Of a stretch of 64,000 nucleotides of DNA, positions 35,461-48,895 are shown one piece after another. Source of the DNA: Phaseolus vulgaris. Lineage: Eukaryota > Streptophyta > Magnoliopsida > Fabales > Fabaceae. The stretch is from assembly GCF_000499845.2 (NCBI RefSeq), contig NC_023756.2, forward strand, positions 7,277,481-7,341,480. The letters run 5' to 3'. A program made the position numbers and the translations under genes. The first letter of the stretch is position 1. Every line of letters begins with the position of its first letter. Below the pieces are notes generated by a model. The model was not told where the DNA came from, made no database searches, and was given only the letters and a program-made list of their open reading frames with translations.

Positions 35461-36590
35461 CTATTATATGAACCCCAATAGTGTGTAATAGGCCTTTTTG
35501 TGAGAAAAAAAAATTCAAAAGTCTTAAGCTTTGCTTAAACCTCTTTTTCTAGAGTCAACCTTTCTTTCCAAAGTTCTTATCCAATAAACTCGTAAAAACA
35601 TAAACCACCTGATTTAATGGACATTCCTTGCAATCAAACCCACCCAAAGAATCCAATTCCCAACCTTATACACCTTAGCCTATCTTGAGATTGCTTGTCT
35701 AAATCCTACCCAATTCTTGGCTACAAGATTCTTCCAAGATATGTTCTAATATTTGCGTAACCTTCCAATCCCTTTATCGTTTCAAGATCACGCAACCTAC
35801 AACCTAAGCAATATTTATACCAACCCAAACTAGGTGATTTTTCTTCATTTCTACTTATCTTTGTCTCTTGAGTTATGAAGTTTGCAAGTGAAAATATTCA
35901 ACCCTTGTTTCCCTAGCTAGAATCTCATCACAAAGGGTTCCATTCGTAAAATATTATTATAATTATCATTCACTACCACTTCTAGCTTCTATATGAGTAC
36001 ATAAAACCATTAATAACTATCCACTTATCTCTCTTTAGATAAAACACAAGTACATTGTGTCACTCCTTAACCAAGTACATCAAAGTTTCTCTTGGCTATA
36101 CAACAAAAGTTGTTTGAAGATTACAAAAAAAACTATAAAGGAAGGATCTATAAAATGAATCGTTCTTGCACTAAAGCCTAACTTCATAACAATGAAGCAT
36201 TTACAAATATAACTCTTACTTTAAAGACTTCTAGGAAATCTTTTACAAGAGCAATTAGAATCTTAACGAAATTGTTATATGCAAGTATCATATACAATGT
36301 GTGTTTCATTTTTTCTGCATTCCTTCACTTCTATTTATAGACACCTTACAAAGTCTAGCATACTTTTGTTGTCTTTGGAATATTTTTTCAAGATATTGTT
36401 TACTTTACATTAACAACCTTCAATGTTACACTCAATGTGCATTGTGAAGAACAATTTTTCATTTCTAGAAGCACCAAAATGAGAATACAAACTCAAACGT
36501 TATATGTGCATGTGCCAAAATTATCTTTAGGAAATGTGGGTACATTTCCTTCAAAAGTATAAATTATTTCATTTTGTTAAATGTGTTTTA
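35461..36590. other. Unrecognised, likely old retroelement sequence
   Basis: No supported gene and no clear motif. The context between two Copia-like LTR remnants suggests decayed internal sequence. Confidence 0.3.
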
Positions 36591-36596
36591 TTATAT

Positions 36597-37703
36597 TCAC
36601 TTGTTGGCATTTGTAGAACATGGGAGCTTTGATTTTTCAAATCTATGATGAAGGTTGAAGCTGTTCTGCTTTTGGTTTGAGCGTAATCTAGGTTGTTTAG
36701 AATTCTTGTAAAGATCATTCCTAGTCCCTTGCACAAGCTAGCTCAATCTATTTTAAAAGAAAAAAATGTTTTTCTAAATAAAGAGAAAAACAACCTGTTG
36801 AAACCACGAAATAATCGGTTGTTTGTCACTTAGCTTGTTTGAAGGTTTTAAAACTGTTTTTGACTTGGTTAAATAACTGTCTAACCAATTCAACCAGTTA
36901 AAACGACTTTTCAACCGGTTGATTGTCACATTTTATAACAGCTTTTCAAAAACTTGTTGGATTTGTTTTCAGTTGGATCAAAACTGTTTTGGCTCATGAT
37001 TGATTGCCTAGAACGGCTAGTTTTAAGAGCTATAAGTATGGATTCTCTTTTGATTTAAAAAACAAGAAGTTAACACATTTTACAGTGTGATTGAAATTGT
37101 TTTTGAAGAGATTCAAATCAAGTTTTGCAAGATTGCTAAATAGCTGTGCACTGGTTCAAGGTCTAATCTTATAAGCTCGTGATTCTTGTAAATTCAGGTG
37201 TAATCTGTTCCTTTCATGATTCTTGTATTTGTTATTTTATAAACTTGTGAAGTGTGTGAAAACCTGTAAAGTCAGAGGGTATTCTGACTAAGGGTGTGAG
37301 TGCAACAAAGAGGGTAAGTGGTTCTTATGGTATCAAGATCACCTTTTTGTGTTTGTGTGTATTGTAATCTATGATTTGTTACTAGTGGAACCTAGTGGTT
37401 GTTCTGGGAACTGGATGTAGCTCAATGTTGAGTGAACCAGTATAAATTGATTGAGTAATCTCTCTCACTTCTTATAAACTGTTTGATTTAATTCTGTTTT
37501 TGCTGCTGCCATAAACAACCGGTTAAAACAAAGTTTCAACCGATTGAAATTTTGCAAACAATTTCTTTTACATTGTTTGATTGGCTTCCTTGATTGCTTA
37601 GTCTGTGATTGTTGATAAAGCTTCATTCTTATTCAATCTTTGCGAAAATATTTTGACAAACAATTCACCTCCCCCTCTTGTTTAAGCCATTAATTCTAAC
37701 AAC
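36597..37703 (+). mobile_element. Sirevirus-like Copia solo/partial LTR
   Basis: The 3' end is convincing: AATTCACCTCCCCCTCTTG followed by TTTAAGCCATTAATTCTAACA at about 37662-37701, a form typical of legume Sirevirus LTRs. Upstream are repeated AACCGGTT-type words (CAACCGGTTGATTG, AACAACCGGTTAAAAC) and GTGAACCAGTATAAATTG near the expected cap region. The 5' end is uncertain (a TGTTGG at 36602 or a TGTTGAAACC at 36797), and no TSD was found. Confidence 0.6.
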
Positions 37704-40700
37704 ATTGTCTTCTAATTTTAAATTGTGTCTTATCTTAATTGCTTGTGTCTGATGCTTTCATTGGACTTGCATCTAATTTTCTTTTGCTTCCATTCAAGAG
37801 TTTGTTGGATATGTATCTAATAATCTTGCTTATGTGCCCAATGCTTCTTCATAGACTTTACCTAATTTTAATGTTGTTGCGACTAACTTTTTTGTAGACT
37901 TCATATAGTCTTCATACATATGTGTCTAATGTTTTTTTTTGTTTATAGATTTTGTCTATTCTTCTAGCACTTTTTTTTATAGATTTCATCTACTGTTTAT
38001 ACATATGCATCTAGTGTTTCTTTGTTGAATTCATCTGATCTCCTTGTCTTGTGTAATATGTTGCACACTAAGTAATTTTTTTAGACACACTAAAACATGA
38101 TATAATTTGTTATCATAAAAACCATGGATGTCTTTGGGGAGAATCCCAAACTTAGACTTGCATCTAATTATATGAAATTTTTTTATGTCTTAATAAGATC
38201 CCTTCAAATCATAATCAGAGGCATAACTTCACAAGTACTTAACGGTACTCAAAACTCAAGATCGAGGAAACTTGTCCTTTTGTTTCTCTTTGAGAGTACT
38301 TGAACTTACTTTACTTCTACCATCTTGATTGAAAATATTTTTTTTACACTTTCATTAGGTTTAAATCTAAATGAAGGGAGATTCAACCATAACCATGGAG
38401 GAGCCTCCATACCAACTACAATGTTTGAAGGAGGAGGAGAACCAAAACCTCCATAAATTCTTCTTCTAAGGCTGATTACCCTCAGAGAAAGAATATCTCC
38501 ATATCAACAAGGTGGCTACCACTATGAGAAAGACTAGAAAATGAAGAAGGGAAAGACATGATGGAAAGAAATGTACTTTGAAAAAAATATAATAATAAAA
38601 AACACAAAGAAGAGAAAAACTCAAATTCTAGTATAAATTTTGAAACAAAAGGACAACGCACAAAAATGGAAGACAATGACGCCTTTAAATAGGAGCATTC
38701 ATTGTATTTAATGTAAAACAATGGATCTCTACCCAAACATCACATCTTTAAAGAACATGTTTAGAGAAATCAAGCATTTATTGTCCAAGTATTATAATGT
38801 TATTCTATTTCTAAAAATCATTTTTAAAGGACACTAAATAACATCATCATGTTCTTGATTACTTTTAAAGACAAGAATTAAAAATATTTTTTATAATTAT
38901 TGTCAATAAATTCAAAGGTTTATCATTAATTATATTCTCAACAAAATAAAATCCTCATGGTTAAAACACATTAAACATACAAAATTGTTGCAACCCCGTA
39001 TAACATAAATTGTCTAATTAATAACTATTGCAAAAACTTAATACAAAATACGTTAATGCCATAACAAGAAAAACTAATTATCTTCGTGCTCAAATAATTG
39101 TCTAATTAACTTCTAAGTTTAAAAAACTTGTGTACCTACCCATTTTAAGTATCTTGAAATAGACATTCTGATTATTACGATATATCAAAACCAAAATTAA
39201 CACAACCACTTAATATTAAATAAAGCACAATCACTTGAAAAGGTAAAAAGATTTTCACTCTCCTATTATTATAATAATTATTATTATTATTGTGATTTTA
39301 CTAATTTAAGTATGAAAAATCTTCAAGAAGTAATCATGCATCAATTATTCAAGCTTTATCATTAAGAATCCACAACTCCAAATATTTTTCTTTGCACAAC
39401 TAGTCGTCAAACTCTTCATAACCCCTAGTGAACGTAACTTCTACGATGAATCCAAATCTAAGAAAGAATTTTAACTTATAGTGGAAAAAATTGATGTTTT
39501 CAATGTTCTTAAAAAGAATGCGATAAATCACACGGATGTACCAAAGAGAATATATTAATTTCCAAAATTCAATAAATAATAGTTTTTTTTCTTTTTTTCT
39601 TTTCCAATAAACCAGAAACACACAAAAGGAATTTGCATCTATTTTATTAATTAAAAAAGGGATCAATTACCTTTTCCTTTATCTAGGTGCTCACGTTTCT
39701 TTAGTTTTCTTGTCTTAACCCACTACGTTCCCTACTTAGCTTCTTTTGACTTTTCTCAAGCTTTTTGCCACCCCAATATATGTATATACCCCACAACCAA
39801 TAAATTAGTTGGCTCATGTAACATGTTTTCATGAGTTTGTCTCTTTGATTTTTCTCATTAGTCATCTCTACACTAATTACTCTCATAAACATGTATTAGA
39901 AATTAAATTTTAAATTTAAATCAACTTTATAAAACCAATTTATAATATGAGATTATATGTGAACGATCATTTATATTTATAGTTAATTGATGTGATATTT
40001 TATTAATTAATAAATTTATCAAAATAAAAAAAATAAAGGATTTATTGAATAGAATGTGAAAGTGTGAGAAATTATAGTTGTCAATAAATGGTAACAAGTA
40101 CTACAATGTTTAATTATATGTTTTAATTTTCATATGTAATTGATTACTTTACAAATTTTATCCCTTAAACTTTTTTTCCTATATATTTTATTATTCTTTT
40201 TTAGTTTTCACATATTTTATACGGGTAACAAAGTGTTGATGTGTCTTTATAACTTGACCGACATTTTATGTCAAACGTTTGCAAAATAATATATATTTTC
40301 TATTAATAATAAAATACGTAAAAATTTAAAAACATGAGAAACAATAATAATAAAATTCGTGAAATAAATTATAGTTAAGTTTCGAAATGTAAAACTAATT
40401 TTAATAAAATTTGTTAACATATTTAGTTTTTCTGTTTTAAGTTATTGGGATTTGTTTGTTTAGCTCAATTTTCCTTTTTTTTTTTCAGTTAGGTCTTAGT
40501 CTTTTTTTTATATATACAATATGTATTTTACTCTCTAATACACAAGTAAATAAGAATTTCTTTTGTATTTTCTTTTTTATGTTTTTCTCTCTTTTATGCT
40601 TAAGTAATTGTTTTTTTATCATTTGCAATTAGGATTCATCAGAACCTCCATTTCTTCATTGTGATTATGTGCGATTACGTGTGTTTCATTTGATGCACCA

Positions 40701-42880
40701 TATCAGACAAGAAATATTCATCTTCATTGATTTTAATAAATATATTGAATTTAATAATAATATTTTTTTATGATAATAATAACTCATCTATTTAAATGTT
40801 TATTGGTATGTCAGGTATCTTCAATATAATCTTACATAAGAGTCGAGATAAGAGATATAGAGAAGAATAAATATAAAAAAAATGAAAATATATAATAAAT
40901 AATGTGATAAAAATAAAGAAACATATAATAAGAAACACGATAAAAGCAAATGAAAAAAAAAAGTACTTGTACTTAATATTTTTGAATTCAATTAGTTGAA
41001 AAGAAGATACGAAAATTATTTTAAAAAAAATTGATATGTAACGTGTCGATTTGAGGACTCTTAACAAAAAGTGTGATGAAATGTTAAAGGCTTTATGGAT
41101 AGCATCAAAATTGAAAAACATAACATCAACCAAACCTAATGACTAAAAGATTATCACACGTGCGTCACGTGATGATAATTTTGCTGACTTGTTGCACTAA
41201 AGATGATTCGCTGGGATGTCGTAGAAGTTTCCCAAAATTCTCACAACAAATTATATATTATAGTTTTAATCAAATGAAAGTTGGAATGAAAATATGAAAT
41301 TTGATTACTTAGAAAATAGATTTATTTTTAAAGAAAAACTAAGAAGTTATAACTATTTCAATATTAATTGCAAGCATCAAAAATATATTTGATGATCCAA
41401 TTGATTTTTTGACAGAAAATATATACATAATTAATTAGCCATGAATTGTGAGTCTTTACGTACAAAACATGGTTACTTAATTAACAATTATGAAGTAGGT
41501 TTGAGAACAGTTTTCTTTTGGAGCAGTTACACTTTAACAAACTTTTACATTCAAACCCTATGGAGGACCTTCTACATTAAAATCTTTGAAAAAAAAAATA
41601 ACTTTCAGGATATTAAAAATTGTTTACTTCAAAATTATTCTTTTTAATTTTAAATTAAGTTAAATAATGAGCAACGTACTTGAATGAAGTTTGGGAAGGG
41701 ATTTGAATTGCAATAGTTAACTAGGTTTGGAAGTACAAAAATAAGGTAATATTTAAAGGGAGAGTAATAGACGTACTGAAAGCTTTTGCGTTGGTTCAAT
41801 TAAAGATTTGATATTAGGTTACATCCAAGTCACATTCTGCACATTTCTCCTTTTCTGATTGGTGCATAGACCCGATAGTTTGTATGGAGATGATCACATG
41901 ATGTATTTATTTAAGACATATGATTGTTTGTCTCAAATGACTTTGTTTGGGTTAAGTTAGGAGTGTTCTGTATAGACATACATGGGAGAGTGTCTACTAA
42001 GAGTGGTTAAGGTTGTAATTATATATAAGGGTTTGACCACTCTTAAAGTGACTTATATTTATTTATTTTTTATTGCTGATAAAAAAATTATTTTTGTTAA
42101 TAAATTAATTTGAACATGATGTATCATTTATTGTTGATGTTGGGTGTCATAATTAGAAACAAAAACAAATTTAACCTTTCATGAAAAAGTCAATTTTATT
42201 TCTTATATTTTGTTAGAAAAAGTTCTTAATGTTTGTGAAATAAATCTAAAGTAACATGAAATGTGAAAGCTTCTTTAGGTACCTAAATATCAGTCTCAAT
42301 CATACCTTAAATCCATGCCTACCATGTGCCATTAACTCATGCCAACTGGTCCTAAATAAATAGAAAATCATATTATAAAAAATATGTCATGTTCTCACTG
42401 CACAATGAATTATTGGTGAGACAAAGACATAAATAGACAACACACAGAAAGATAAACAGCCACGAGTCCCCGCTTTCCATTCCTATGATTTAAGAACAAT
42501 TTTGTAAACATGTGTAGTAACAGTTACTCCTACAATTATTGAAGTTAAATTTGCAAGTATGGTTTGCCAACTCTAAATTAATAACAAAATCTTCATCTTA
42601 ATTATCACTAAAAATTAACAGATTTATCATGTGACAATTTCTTATTAAGTTTGACATTTTTGTGTGTTTAGAAAGTTAAAAGATAATCATACATGCTAAC
42701 CACAGCAAAAATAATAACCTTATCTAATGAGGGGTCCACTAGTTTTACTTTGTCAATCTTGCATAATATATGTCATAGTTTAAACAAATGATCAATACTT
42801 TGAATTGTTTTTACATTTAAAGGCTAGTTGGAGCACTTTGTTCCAATCCAAAACATCTTTCTCTAAGGGTGTCAACTCTA
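37704..42880. other. Long AT-rich intergenic region, no gene
   Basis: No supported coding sequence in about 5 kb. It contains degenerate repeats of a CATCTAATNTT-type word at about 37740-38060, a short ATT microsatellite at about 39270-39295, long A/T runs, and a LINE-like tail near 42.0 kb listed separately. The last few hundred bases are the presumptive promoter and leader of the CLC gene. Confidence 0.4.
41940..42088 (+). mobile_element. LINE/SINE-like 3' tail
   Basis: The segment ends AAGGGTTTGACCACTCTTAA, then AGTGACTTATATTT and TATTGCTGATAAAAAAA. It matches the pattern of the element ending at 27620 (AAGGGTTGAGACACCCTT, AGTGTCTCATTTT, TTGCTGATAAAAA). The 5' limit and TSD are not resolved. 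Confidence 0.5.
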
Positions 42881-42926
42881 GATATTGATCAGTTTCTGTA
42901 CCTCAACTGTTTGGTGTGTTGTTCCA

Positions 42927-45900
42927 ATGAGTGAGGAATCTAGTCTGCTTAAAGGAAGCACATCAATGAATGACACCATGGTGGAAGAGGTTGAAGAAAG
43001 GGATCCAGAAAGCAATCCACTGAATGAGCCACTGCTCAAGAGGAACAGGACATTGTCTTCCAATCCACTTGCTCTTGTTGGAGCAAAAGTTTCCTACATA
43101 GAAAGCTTGGACTATGAGTAAGAAACCAGAATAAGACACCATCATGCTCAATTATCATGTATAAATGTTAATTTGTGTCTTCCCACCAAAAAGTTTACTC
43201 ATTTTGAAGAGGGGCTCTCTATGCAGGATCAATGAGAATGACCTGTTCAAACAAGATTGGAGGAGCAGATCAAGAGCTCAAGTGTTGCAGTACATATTCT
43301 GGAAATGGAGTCTTGCCTTCCTTGTTGGACTTCTCACTGGTATCATAGCCACTTTGATCAATCTGTCTGTTGAGAACATTGCAGGGTACAAGCTTCTTGC
43401 TGTTGTCAACTTTATCCAAAACGAAAGGTCAGATCAACCCTGTCTCACCTTCTATTCTCTCTAGTAATAAAAAAATATCTTTCCTTTTCCCTGAAGAGAA
43501 AAAAATTTGCAATATATCCAGCTTCCTTGGTATCTTACAGGTTTTATAGTTTGAAACAAAGAACAGGATAAGATAAAAGTTACAAAATTGTTCTTTAATC
43601 AAGAAGTTTATTTTGACAATTTTCTTAACAAAGTTTTGCATTAAAGAATTGCGTGTGAGATTTTTGTTATATGAATTGTGTGAAAACTGTGAATGACTAT
43701 GAATATATGATATATGGTGCAGGTACTTGACAGGTTTCCTATATTTCACTGGAGCTAATTTCATTTTGACATTTGTTGCTTCTATTCTGTGTGTGTGTTT
43801 TGCACCCACAGCTGCTGGACCTGGAATACCCGAAATCAAAGCTTATCTTAATGGGGTTGATACTCCCAACATGTATGGTGCCACAACATTGTTTGTTAAG
43901 GTAAAAGTTTGTTTATGTTAAATGCTGCACTGCCTCAACCATTTTACTTCTGATTAACTCATCACATCAAAGAAGGTGAAAATTTATATACAAGGCTTCC
44001 TTGTTTTGACAGTTTTTTTTTTGAGGGTTAGGAAATAGGCTCATCAGGGAAAAAAAATAAAGCTACTTCAACTGTCCCTACTTGATCTTGGATTACTTTC
44101 TTTCATCGTTAATTTTTCAATGATTACCATTATGTTACTGTAGTGTTCTCTATAAAGTTTTCTATAGGTCCAAAAGAGGAGTATCTAGTGAAATCTGAAA
44201 AACAAAGAGATGAGTACAATTTAATATTTCCTTAATGGCACCACTGAATTCTGGAATTGTTTCTTATAATAGCAAAGCATTATGGATTTCAAACCTTACC
44301 ACTTGGAATTTTCTAAGATGAATGAATTTAATAATGATGTTGTTGGGTCAATAATAGTATTCTCTTTACAACTTATAGATATGCCAAGTCAAGTTAGTAT
44401 GTCTCATCCAACAAAAACAAATGTATCATTATTGATAGAAGAACATGGCATCATATGATCTCAATTGCACTGCTATAATGCAGAGCTGCAAATAATATAG
44501 ATCTTTTCACATAAAAATTGTCATTGCATAACCAATATATTTGCTGGTGTAGATAATTGGAAGCATTGGAGCTGTATCTGCAGGCCTAGATTTAGGAAAA
44601 GAGGGGCCCTTGGTACACATTGGTAGCTGCATTGCTTCCATACTTGGCCAAGGTGGCCCTGACAATTATAGGATCAAATGGCGCTGGCTGAGGTATTTCA
44701 ACAATGATCGTGACCGTCGCGATCTCATCACCTGTGGTGCTTCTTCAGGGGTGTGTGCAGCTTTCAGGGCACCTGTGGGTGGAGTTCTATTTTCTCTTGA
44801 GGAGGTGGCAACTTGGTGGAGAAGTGCTCTCCTCTGGAGAACTTTCTTCAGCACAGCTGTGGTTGTGGTAGTGCTAAGGGCCACCATTGAACTTTGCCAT
44901 AAAGGAAAATGTGGTCTTTTTGGTGAAGGGGGGCTAATCATGTTTGATGTGAGTGATGTCTCTGTGACCTACAATGTAATGGATGTCATCCCTGTTGTTA
45001 TCATTGGAGTACTTGGTGGGGTATTGGGAAGCCTTTACAACTACCTTCTGCATAAAGTCCTCCGTCTCTACAATCTCATCAACCAGTAAGCAACCTTCTC
45101 TAATCTCAATCTGTCCTCTTGTTTCTGTCAAATAGTACACCATATAATCCAAAAGAATATAAAGCAGCTGTAAATAAAATTAACAAAGCTATAACTTAGA
45201 AGTAGTTTGATGGTTTGAGTTACAAGGAGATTAGTCTCCTTAATCTCCTTGTAAATCTTGAGTTCATCTCTTTTTAGTGAAATAAAGTGTTAAGAAAACT
45301 TAGAACGTTAAGTAATCTACCAATTAAGATGAAACTTCCAATTAGCAGAATCCAAATTTAGTATCAGATTATTTGACTGTTAAATAGTAGTGAGTCAAGC
45401 ACTTTGGATTTTTGCAGGAAAGGAAAAATATACAAGCTTCTCCTCAGTCTTTCAGTTGCAATGGTCACATCAATATGCCAATATTGTCTCCCATTCCTAG
45501 CAAAATGCACCCCTTGTGATTCTTCCCTTTCAGAAGTGTGCCCCACCAACGGGCGTTCTGGAAACTTCAAACAATTCAACTGCCCAAATGGCTACTACAA
45601 TGATCTTGCTACTCTGCTTCTGACCACCAATGATGATGCTGTGAGAAACATATTCTCAACCAACACTCCTCTTGAGTACCAACCATCCTCCATCCTAATT
45701 TTCTTTGCTCTCTATTGCATACTAGGACTAATCACCTTTGGAATTGCTGTGCCATCAGGGCTCTTCCTACCAATCATTCTCATGGGGTCCGGCTATGGCA
45801 GGCTTCTTGGAATCCTCATGAGATCTTATACAAACATTGATCAAGGGCTGTTTGCAGTCCTTGGTGCAGCCTCACTAATGGCTGGATCTATGAGAATGAC

Positions 45901-46930
45901 TGTGTCCCTTTGTGTGATCTTCCTTGAACTAACCAACAACCTTCTCCTACTACCAATAACCATGATTGTTCTCCTCATAGCTAAAACTGTTGGAGACAGC
46001 TTCAACCCAAGCATCTATGACATCATACTGCACTTGAAAGGCCTCCCTTTCATGGATGCAAACCCTGAGCCATGGATGAGAAACCTCACTGTGGGAGAGC
46101 TTGTTGATGTGAAGCCAGCAGTGATTAGCTTCAAAGGAGTAGAAAAGGTAGCCAATATAGTCAATGCCTTGAAAAACACTACACATAATGGTTTTCCTGT
46201 CATGGATTGTGGAGTGGTGCCAACAATAGGAGTGGCCAGTGAGGCTACAGAACTGCATGGAATCATTCTGAGAGCACACCTTATTCAAGTGCTTAAGAAG
46301 AAGTGGTTCTTGAAGGAGAAAAGGAGAACTGAGGACTGGGAAGTGAGAGAGAAATTTACATGGGTAGAGCTGGCTGAGAGAGAAGGGAACATTGAAGATG
46401 TGGCCGTGACTAAAGAAGAAATGGAGATGTTTGTTGATCTTCACCCTCTCACCAATACAACTCCCTTTACAGTGCTGGAGAGTATGTCAGTAGCAAAAGC
46501 CTTGGTTCTCTTCAGACAAGTAGGACTTCGCCATATGCTTGTTGTGCCAAAGTATCAAGCATCTGGGGTGAGTTTATTAATCACATAATGAACATTACTT
46601 CCATTCTAACATTAAAGTTTAAGTATGACAATGTTAGTGTTTAGACCTTCAACATAAATTCTCTTTTTGCCTCTGAAATGGGATTGTGTTAACCTTGTTC
46701 TTTGTTTTTCACAAAAGTTTATACTTCATTTTACATAGAAGAACACATATTTAACCAAAAAGAGAATCTAAGATTAATGTGTAGTTATGTAAAATAGTCA
46801 TATGTGATTAACCTTAAACTTGTTCTCCTTATAGGTGTCTCCTGTGATTGGGATCTTGACAAGGCAGGATCTGCTGGCATACAACATTCTGACAGTGTTT
46901 CCTCACTTGACAAAATCAAAGAGAAAGTGA
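42927..46930 (+). CDS. CLC-b: Vacuolar CLC-a/b type nitrate/proton exchanger, six exons
   Basis: Exons 42927-43117, 43227-43427, 43723-43900, 44553-45085, 45418-46567 and 46835-46930, all with GT-AG introns and consistent phase, give 782 residues. The selectivity motif GPGIP is at 163-167 with Pro164, the residue linked to nitrate preference in Arabidopsis CLCa. The gating glutamate is Glu207 (GKEGP) and the proton glutamate Glu274 (SLEEVATWW). Thr42 (LKRNRTLSS) aligns with the Thr38 phosphosite of AtCLCa. C-terminal CBS domains run from about 600 to 780 (LHPLTNTTPFTVLESMSVAK, GLRHMLVVP, GILTRQDLLAYN). The family exchanges nitrate or chloride for protons at the tonoplast. The N-terminus (ESNPLNEPLLKRNRTLSS) places it with CLC-a/b rather than c, d, e, f or g. 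A TTG-initiated extension upstream of ATG 42927 is not needed. No damage seen. Confidence 0.96.
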
Positions 46931-48895
46931 AGCTTTCTTATCAAATATCAATGAATGGACAAGCAGCTTTATTGGGACAATTCTCTCTATTCAGCAAGAA
47001 GCCTCATTTTTGCATTATTTGGTCATGCGTGGAGAAGGACAAGATACAACATTGATGTAAACCATATTCAAATTTTCCTATTTTTGCCCCCACAGGTTTT
47101 TATTTAGTAATCAAATCAAATCGTCTTCCCTTGTTAAATAACATTAATGGTAATATTAATGGTAATTTTTCTTTTTCCAATTCAGATACTGTAATAAGAT
47201 TTTTCCACTTTCCTTTATTTATTTATTTACATCTTATATAATAATGAAAGATAAAATAAATTTATAATATACAAGTGAACACTTTAAATTAAACTTAAAA
47301 TCACTATATTCAAACAAGATTTGTCCAGTCTGTTTTGTGATGATAAGTAAGGCCAAAGGTTATTTACTTTTTTTTATACTAAGAATTGGAAATTTTAGTA
47401 TTTTTTGTTTTCTGTCAATCATCAAACCAAGCAATATTTGTTAGAGACGGAATTATTAAGTGGTCTACAGGCATAGCCTTCGTTTTCTTTCACACACACA
47501 CATATATATATATATGTATGTATATATATATATAATTAAAAAATTATTAAGAAAATTATTTAAATTTTATAATTAGATAATATTATTTTGTTTTTCACAG
47601 ATTTTTTATAATTCTTATTATAAAAATAATACCATTTTTTTTGTTTTCTTAAATATTTTTTCTATTTTATAGTTTTATTATAAAAAAGAATTTTGTTTTG
47701 GAAAAACATATTTACTTTTCACAATGTTTTTATTTTATTAACTATTATTACTAGTTTAAAATATATAAATAACTACATTTATAAAGTTTTGTTAACCCTT
47801 CTTTTATACAAATATAATTAAATGATTTGAATTGAAAGTTTAGAAAGTTTTTGAAAAAGTACTTCAAGATTCTCTCCAAGATCTCCTTAGTGGTTGTTCG
47901 GTTTTGATTTGCTTCCTTTGAGTGTTGTTGGTTATTTTTCTTTGTTCTCTACCATCCTAGTCTGATTTCTCTGTGGTTGGTTTTTTTCTTTTTTTGGTTT
48001 TTATTTATTGCAGGTTGTTTTGTTGGGTGTTGTTGGTTTGTGCTCTAGCGTGTTGGTGTTTCTTCGTTGTGCTTAGTGCATACGCTTCGTGTTGAGTGAT
48101 TCGCAAGTGTTTGATATTTTTTTACTTTTTGTTTCTTTTGCTTCTTTTGCATTTTCTGACACTTTTTTTTCTTTTTCTTTCCTTTGCTGAATGGGCTCAA
48201 ATTTAGGGTGAGATTTAAGATTTCTTGGGATTGTCTAAAAAATCAAGATTCGAAGACCCAAGAAAAATTATCTTCAGCGGCTGAGTCTAGAAGAAAAGTT
48301 TGTCCAAGTTTTTATTTCATCCAGTCGCATATTTGTTCACTAAGATTATGCAATTTGTATCCATTTTGTGTAGGTTTGGCCCATGCAACATGCATCTAAT
48401 TCGTTGGTCCACACTATTTTTCATTTGCTTCCAAGATTTTTTTATCGGAATTGTGGCCAACGAAAATCCAACGTTTATGCGTCCATTTTTTGCATTTTGC
48501 GTTCGTTTCTGACACACGCTAAATCTTTGTTTTCTGGTAGTGAGTCAATGATATATCAAAACTTTGTGGATGAGATTAATTTGATGATGTATAAAAAATT
48601 GTCTTTAATAATCTTGTTTACATTATAATTTTCCATATTTTATGAAAAGAAAGTGGAATTTACATTATACAAAATTAAGAAAAGTGATTATAAGACACAA
48701 GGAAAAATATTATTCATATGGGTGTACTTTTAATACTACATAGAAGGCATATGCATGTCCCATTTTATGTTTCCACAAGGGACTAATTTTGATTAAAATT
48801 AGGTGAATACAAGGAGGTGAATTGAAATTTCCATGACATCATACCCCCAAGTGACATACTTGTCACATTCATAAACCTAACTTTATTTTAATCAA
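46931..48895. other. CLC 3' flank and AT-rich spacer
   Basis: The first ~250 bp are likely CLC 3' UTR. A CA/TA microsatellite (CACACACACA then TATATATA and GTATGTATATA) lies at about 47493-47535. No supported gene; a few short open frames near 48184-48628 have no family signal. The CLC and phytocyanin genes converge here. Confidence 0.45.

Noticed and set aside
40792..41133. 113-residue Phe/Ile-rich minus-strand frame
   Set aside because: AT-rich chance frame with no recognisable motif or splice context.
42885..42926. N-terminal extension of the CLC protein
   Set aside because: It would need a TTG start; ATG 42927 fits the family's N-terminus.
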